DNA of 64,000 nt from Notoacmeibacter marinus (lineage in GTDB: Bacteria; Pseudomonadota; Alphaproteobacteria; Rhizobiales; Rhizobiaceae), in the NCBI RefSeq assembly GCF_002238045.1, contig NZ_NBYO01000001.1, forward strand, positions 186,001 to 250,000, given 5' to 3'. The notes below the pieces were generated by a model. The model did not search any database, was not told the DNA's origin, and saw only the letters and a program-made list of their open reading frames with translations. Below are positions 62,551-64,000 of the stretch, one piece after another. A program made the position numbers and the translations under genes. Position 1 is the first letter of the stretch. Every line of letters starts with the position of its first letter.

Positions 62551-63834
62551 TCAGGCCGTGGCCTTCAGGCAAACCGGCGGCTTGTTCATCATGTCCGTCA
62601 CGGTCCTCCGACGGCCCCGAGCCTTGGCCTCGTAAAGCGCGGCATCGGCCAGCTTCACCAGATCGGTGGCGGACATGCCCTTGCTGAAATCGCTGATCCC
62701 GGCGCTGAAGGAGACGTTGAATGCAACATCGTCGACCTCGAAGTCGGTTTTCTCGAACGTCTCGCGGATGCGGTCGATGACCTGCGCGGCAGCCTCGGCA
62801 TCGGTGTCCAGCAATACGGCGCCGAACTCCTCGCCGCCCAGCCGCCCGATCAGATCCGTCTTACGCAGCGCATTCGTCAGCAGGGTCGCGAGAGAGCGGA
62901 TGACCCGGTCGCCGACCTGGTGGCCATACGTATCGTTGACCGATTTGAAGTGATCCAGATCGATCAGCGCTACGCTGATCTTCGCCCGGGTCCGGCGGCT
63001 TCGCTCGATTTCGTGTTCCAGATGAGCATGAAAGCGCCCATGATTGAGTAGGCCGGTCAGACTGTCGCGTTCGATCAGGCTCTTCAGAGCCCCCGCACGC
63101 TGCAAACGCATTTCCACGATCTGACAAAGCCGGCTGGGCGCGACCGGTTTCAAGATGAAGTCGTCGCCGCCGAAACGCCGCGCCTGCAATTGACGCGACG
63201 GATCGCGTTCGCTGGACAGGAAGATGATCGGCAGGGACAGATTTTCCTGATCCTGACGTATGATCCGCGCCAGTTCCACGCCATCGACATCCGGCATTTG
63301 CAGATCGAGCAGCACAGCATCGACGCTATTGGCGTGGAGAAAGGAAAACGCCTGCTGAGCGCTGTCGACCACGGTCACGGTCATGTCGGCCTGCCGAAGG
63401 GCCTGAGCGCTGACTTCCTGAGTAACACAATCGTCGTCGACAATGAGAACATGGGCCTTGCGGGCGTGTTCCAACGTCGAAAAGTGACGAACCCAACTGG
63501 TCAGTTCGTCGCTGGAGACCGGCGCATGAACGATACCGGCAATGCCTTCCCGCGCGGCCTGTAGACGTGCATCGAACGACTTGTCGTTGGTGATCTTGAT
63601 CGTCGGCAGATGACCGCCGATGGCCTGCCACTTCTGCTTCGCTCCAGTCGCGTCGCCATTGAGGATGACGAGATGCGGCTGGAAGGGTTCCTCGTCGAGA
63701 GCCTCGACGCCGAACCCGTCTATGGGTATGAAGCGAAGCTCATGAACAACGGCCTCGACCTGGGAAAACGACTCGCCTTCATCGAAGATGACGATCGACC
63801 CTCGGCTTCCATCTGACGCGATAGCATTCTGCAT
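62551..63834 (-). CDS. PleD-like diguanylate cyclase (REC-REC-GGDEF)
   Basis: A 427-aa c-di-GMP synthase. The N-terminal receiver-like part (1 to about 115) is degenerate. The second receiver (about 125-245) is complete, with VLIVDDDCVTQ, Asp177 in VLLDLQMPDVDG and Lys in FILKPV. The GGDEF domain (about 265-420) carries the active-site RLGGEEF near residue 330. Five residues before it is the inhibitory I-site RKTD, so product feedback is expected. The start at 63834 has GGGGGA immediately upstream; an ATG at 63846 is the alternative. First gene of the operon with HPt and the kinase. The layout matches PleD of Caulobacter. Confidence 0.92.
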   Translation of the reverse strand: MQNAIASDGSRGSIVIFDEGESFSQVEAVVHELRFIPIDGFGVEALDEEPFQPHLVILNGDATGAKQKWQAIGGHLPTIKITNDKSFDARLQAAREGIAGIVHAPVSSDELTSWVRHFSTLEHARKAHVLIVDDDCVTQEVSAQALRQADMTVTVVDSAQQAFSFLHANSVDAVLLDLQMPDVDGVELARIIRQDQENLSLPIIFLSSERDPSRQLQARRFGGDDFILKPVAPSRLCQIVEMRLQRAGALKSLIERDSLTGLLNHGRFHAHLEHEIERSRRTRAKISVALIDLDHFKSVNDTYGHQVGDRVIRSLATLLTNALRKTDLIGRLGGEEFGAVLLDTDAEAAAQVIDRIRETFEKTDFEVDDVAFNVSFSAGISDFSKGMSATDLVKLADAALYEAKARGRRRTVTDMMNKPPVCLKATA

Positions 63835-64000
63835 GAGTCCCCCCATACCCGCATTCTGCCGCGAGGACAGCGCTGGATTGTCAGAACCATATTTCCTCCA
63901 TTGGCTGTAGAAAGTCTTAACGCAACCTATGCTGATAGTTCCAAGCAATCATGTGTTAGGATTTTTAAAGCGAAATCCATCGATAATACGCCTTGCCACT

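Noticed and set aside
63919-63942. Possible third EcfG promoter before the diguanylate cyclase (GGAAC and CGTT on the minus strand)
   Set aside because: The spacer is 15 bases instead of 16 or 17, so it falls outside the consensus.
1-64000. CRISPR arrays, insertion sequences, phage genes, riboswitches
   Set aside because: No regularly spaced repeats, no transposase or integrase, no phage structural genes and no recognisable riboswitch core were seen on reading both strands by eye; short or diverged elements could be missed.

Overview
The window reads as a piece of an alphaproteobacterial chromosome, most likely order Hyphomicrobiales (Rhizobiales). It is GC-rich and densely coding. The main pointers are a PdhS-like cell-cycle histidine kinase, a granule phasin, two promoters of the general-stress sigma factor EcfG type (GGAAC-N16-CGTT), an ScfR-type regulator with a DUF2083 tail, a zwf-pgl-edd Entner-Doudoroff operon, and a tRNA-His with the alphaproteobacterial identity features (A73, G1:U72, no encoded G-1). 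The family cannot be fixed from the sequence alone.

Layout. 1-10.4 kb: two 2-hydroxyacid oxidation modules, glcDEF (glycolate) on the minus strand and lutABC (L-lactate) on the plus strand, with a LysR regulator and a DUF3422 membrane protein between them. The glc operon carries an AT-rich intruder gene with a PD-(D/E)XK-like signature exactly between glcE and glcF. 10.4-21.3 kb: a 46-residue stress-promoter peptide, housekeeping genes (rsmE, gshA, a DUF937 gene, xseA), a YhaO/YhaN-like nuclease/ATPase pair, tRNA-His and a phasin. 21.5-34.5 kb: the PdhS-like kinase, a two-gene ferric-iron ABC system without its ATPase, an AsmA-like protein, the ScfR-type regulator and several small envelope proteins (DUF1206, DUF1223, PAP2). 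34.6-42 kb: putrescine use (puuA, an NTF2-like gene, puuB) and zwf-pgl-edd. 42-51.4 kb: an exopolysaccharide locus with a Wzz-like chain-length protein, a flippase, three glycosyltransferase-type genes, a GT2 and a ligase/polymerase, then proC. 52.3-58.1 kb: an imelysin/di-haem/DUF1513 iron-response cluster with an extra Cys-rich gene. 58.2-63.9 kb: a signalling group of a receiver-only regulator, a MASE1-CHASE-PAS histidine kinase, an HPt protein and a PleD-like diguanylate cyclase.

Connections. A perfect dyad CTGGAA-N3-TTCCAG lies about 80-110 bases upstream of both iron loci (the ferric ABC transporter and the di-haem/imelysin operon). A half-matching copy precedes the Cys-rich/imelysin operon. 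The GAA-N3-TTC core resembles the Irr/ICE iron box, which suggests one iron regulon. The two EcfG promoters tie the phasin and the 46-residue peptide to the general stress response. Carbon flow is coherent: glycolate and lactate oxidation, putrescine catabolism, Entner-Doudoroff sugar use and polyhydroxyalkanoate storage. No phage, insertion sequence, integrase or CRISPR array was seen. The clearest sign of horizontal transfer is the AT-rich gene in the glc operon.
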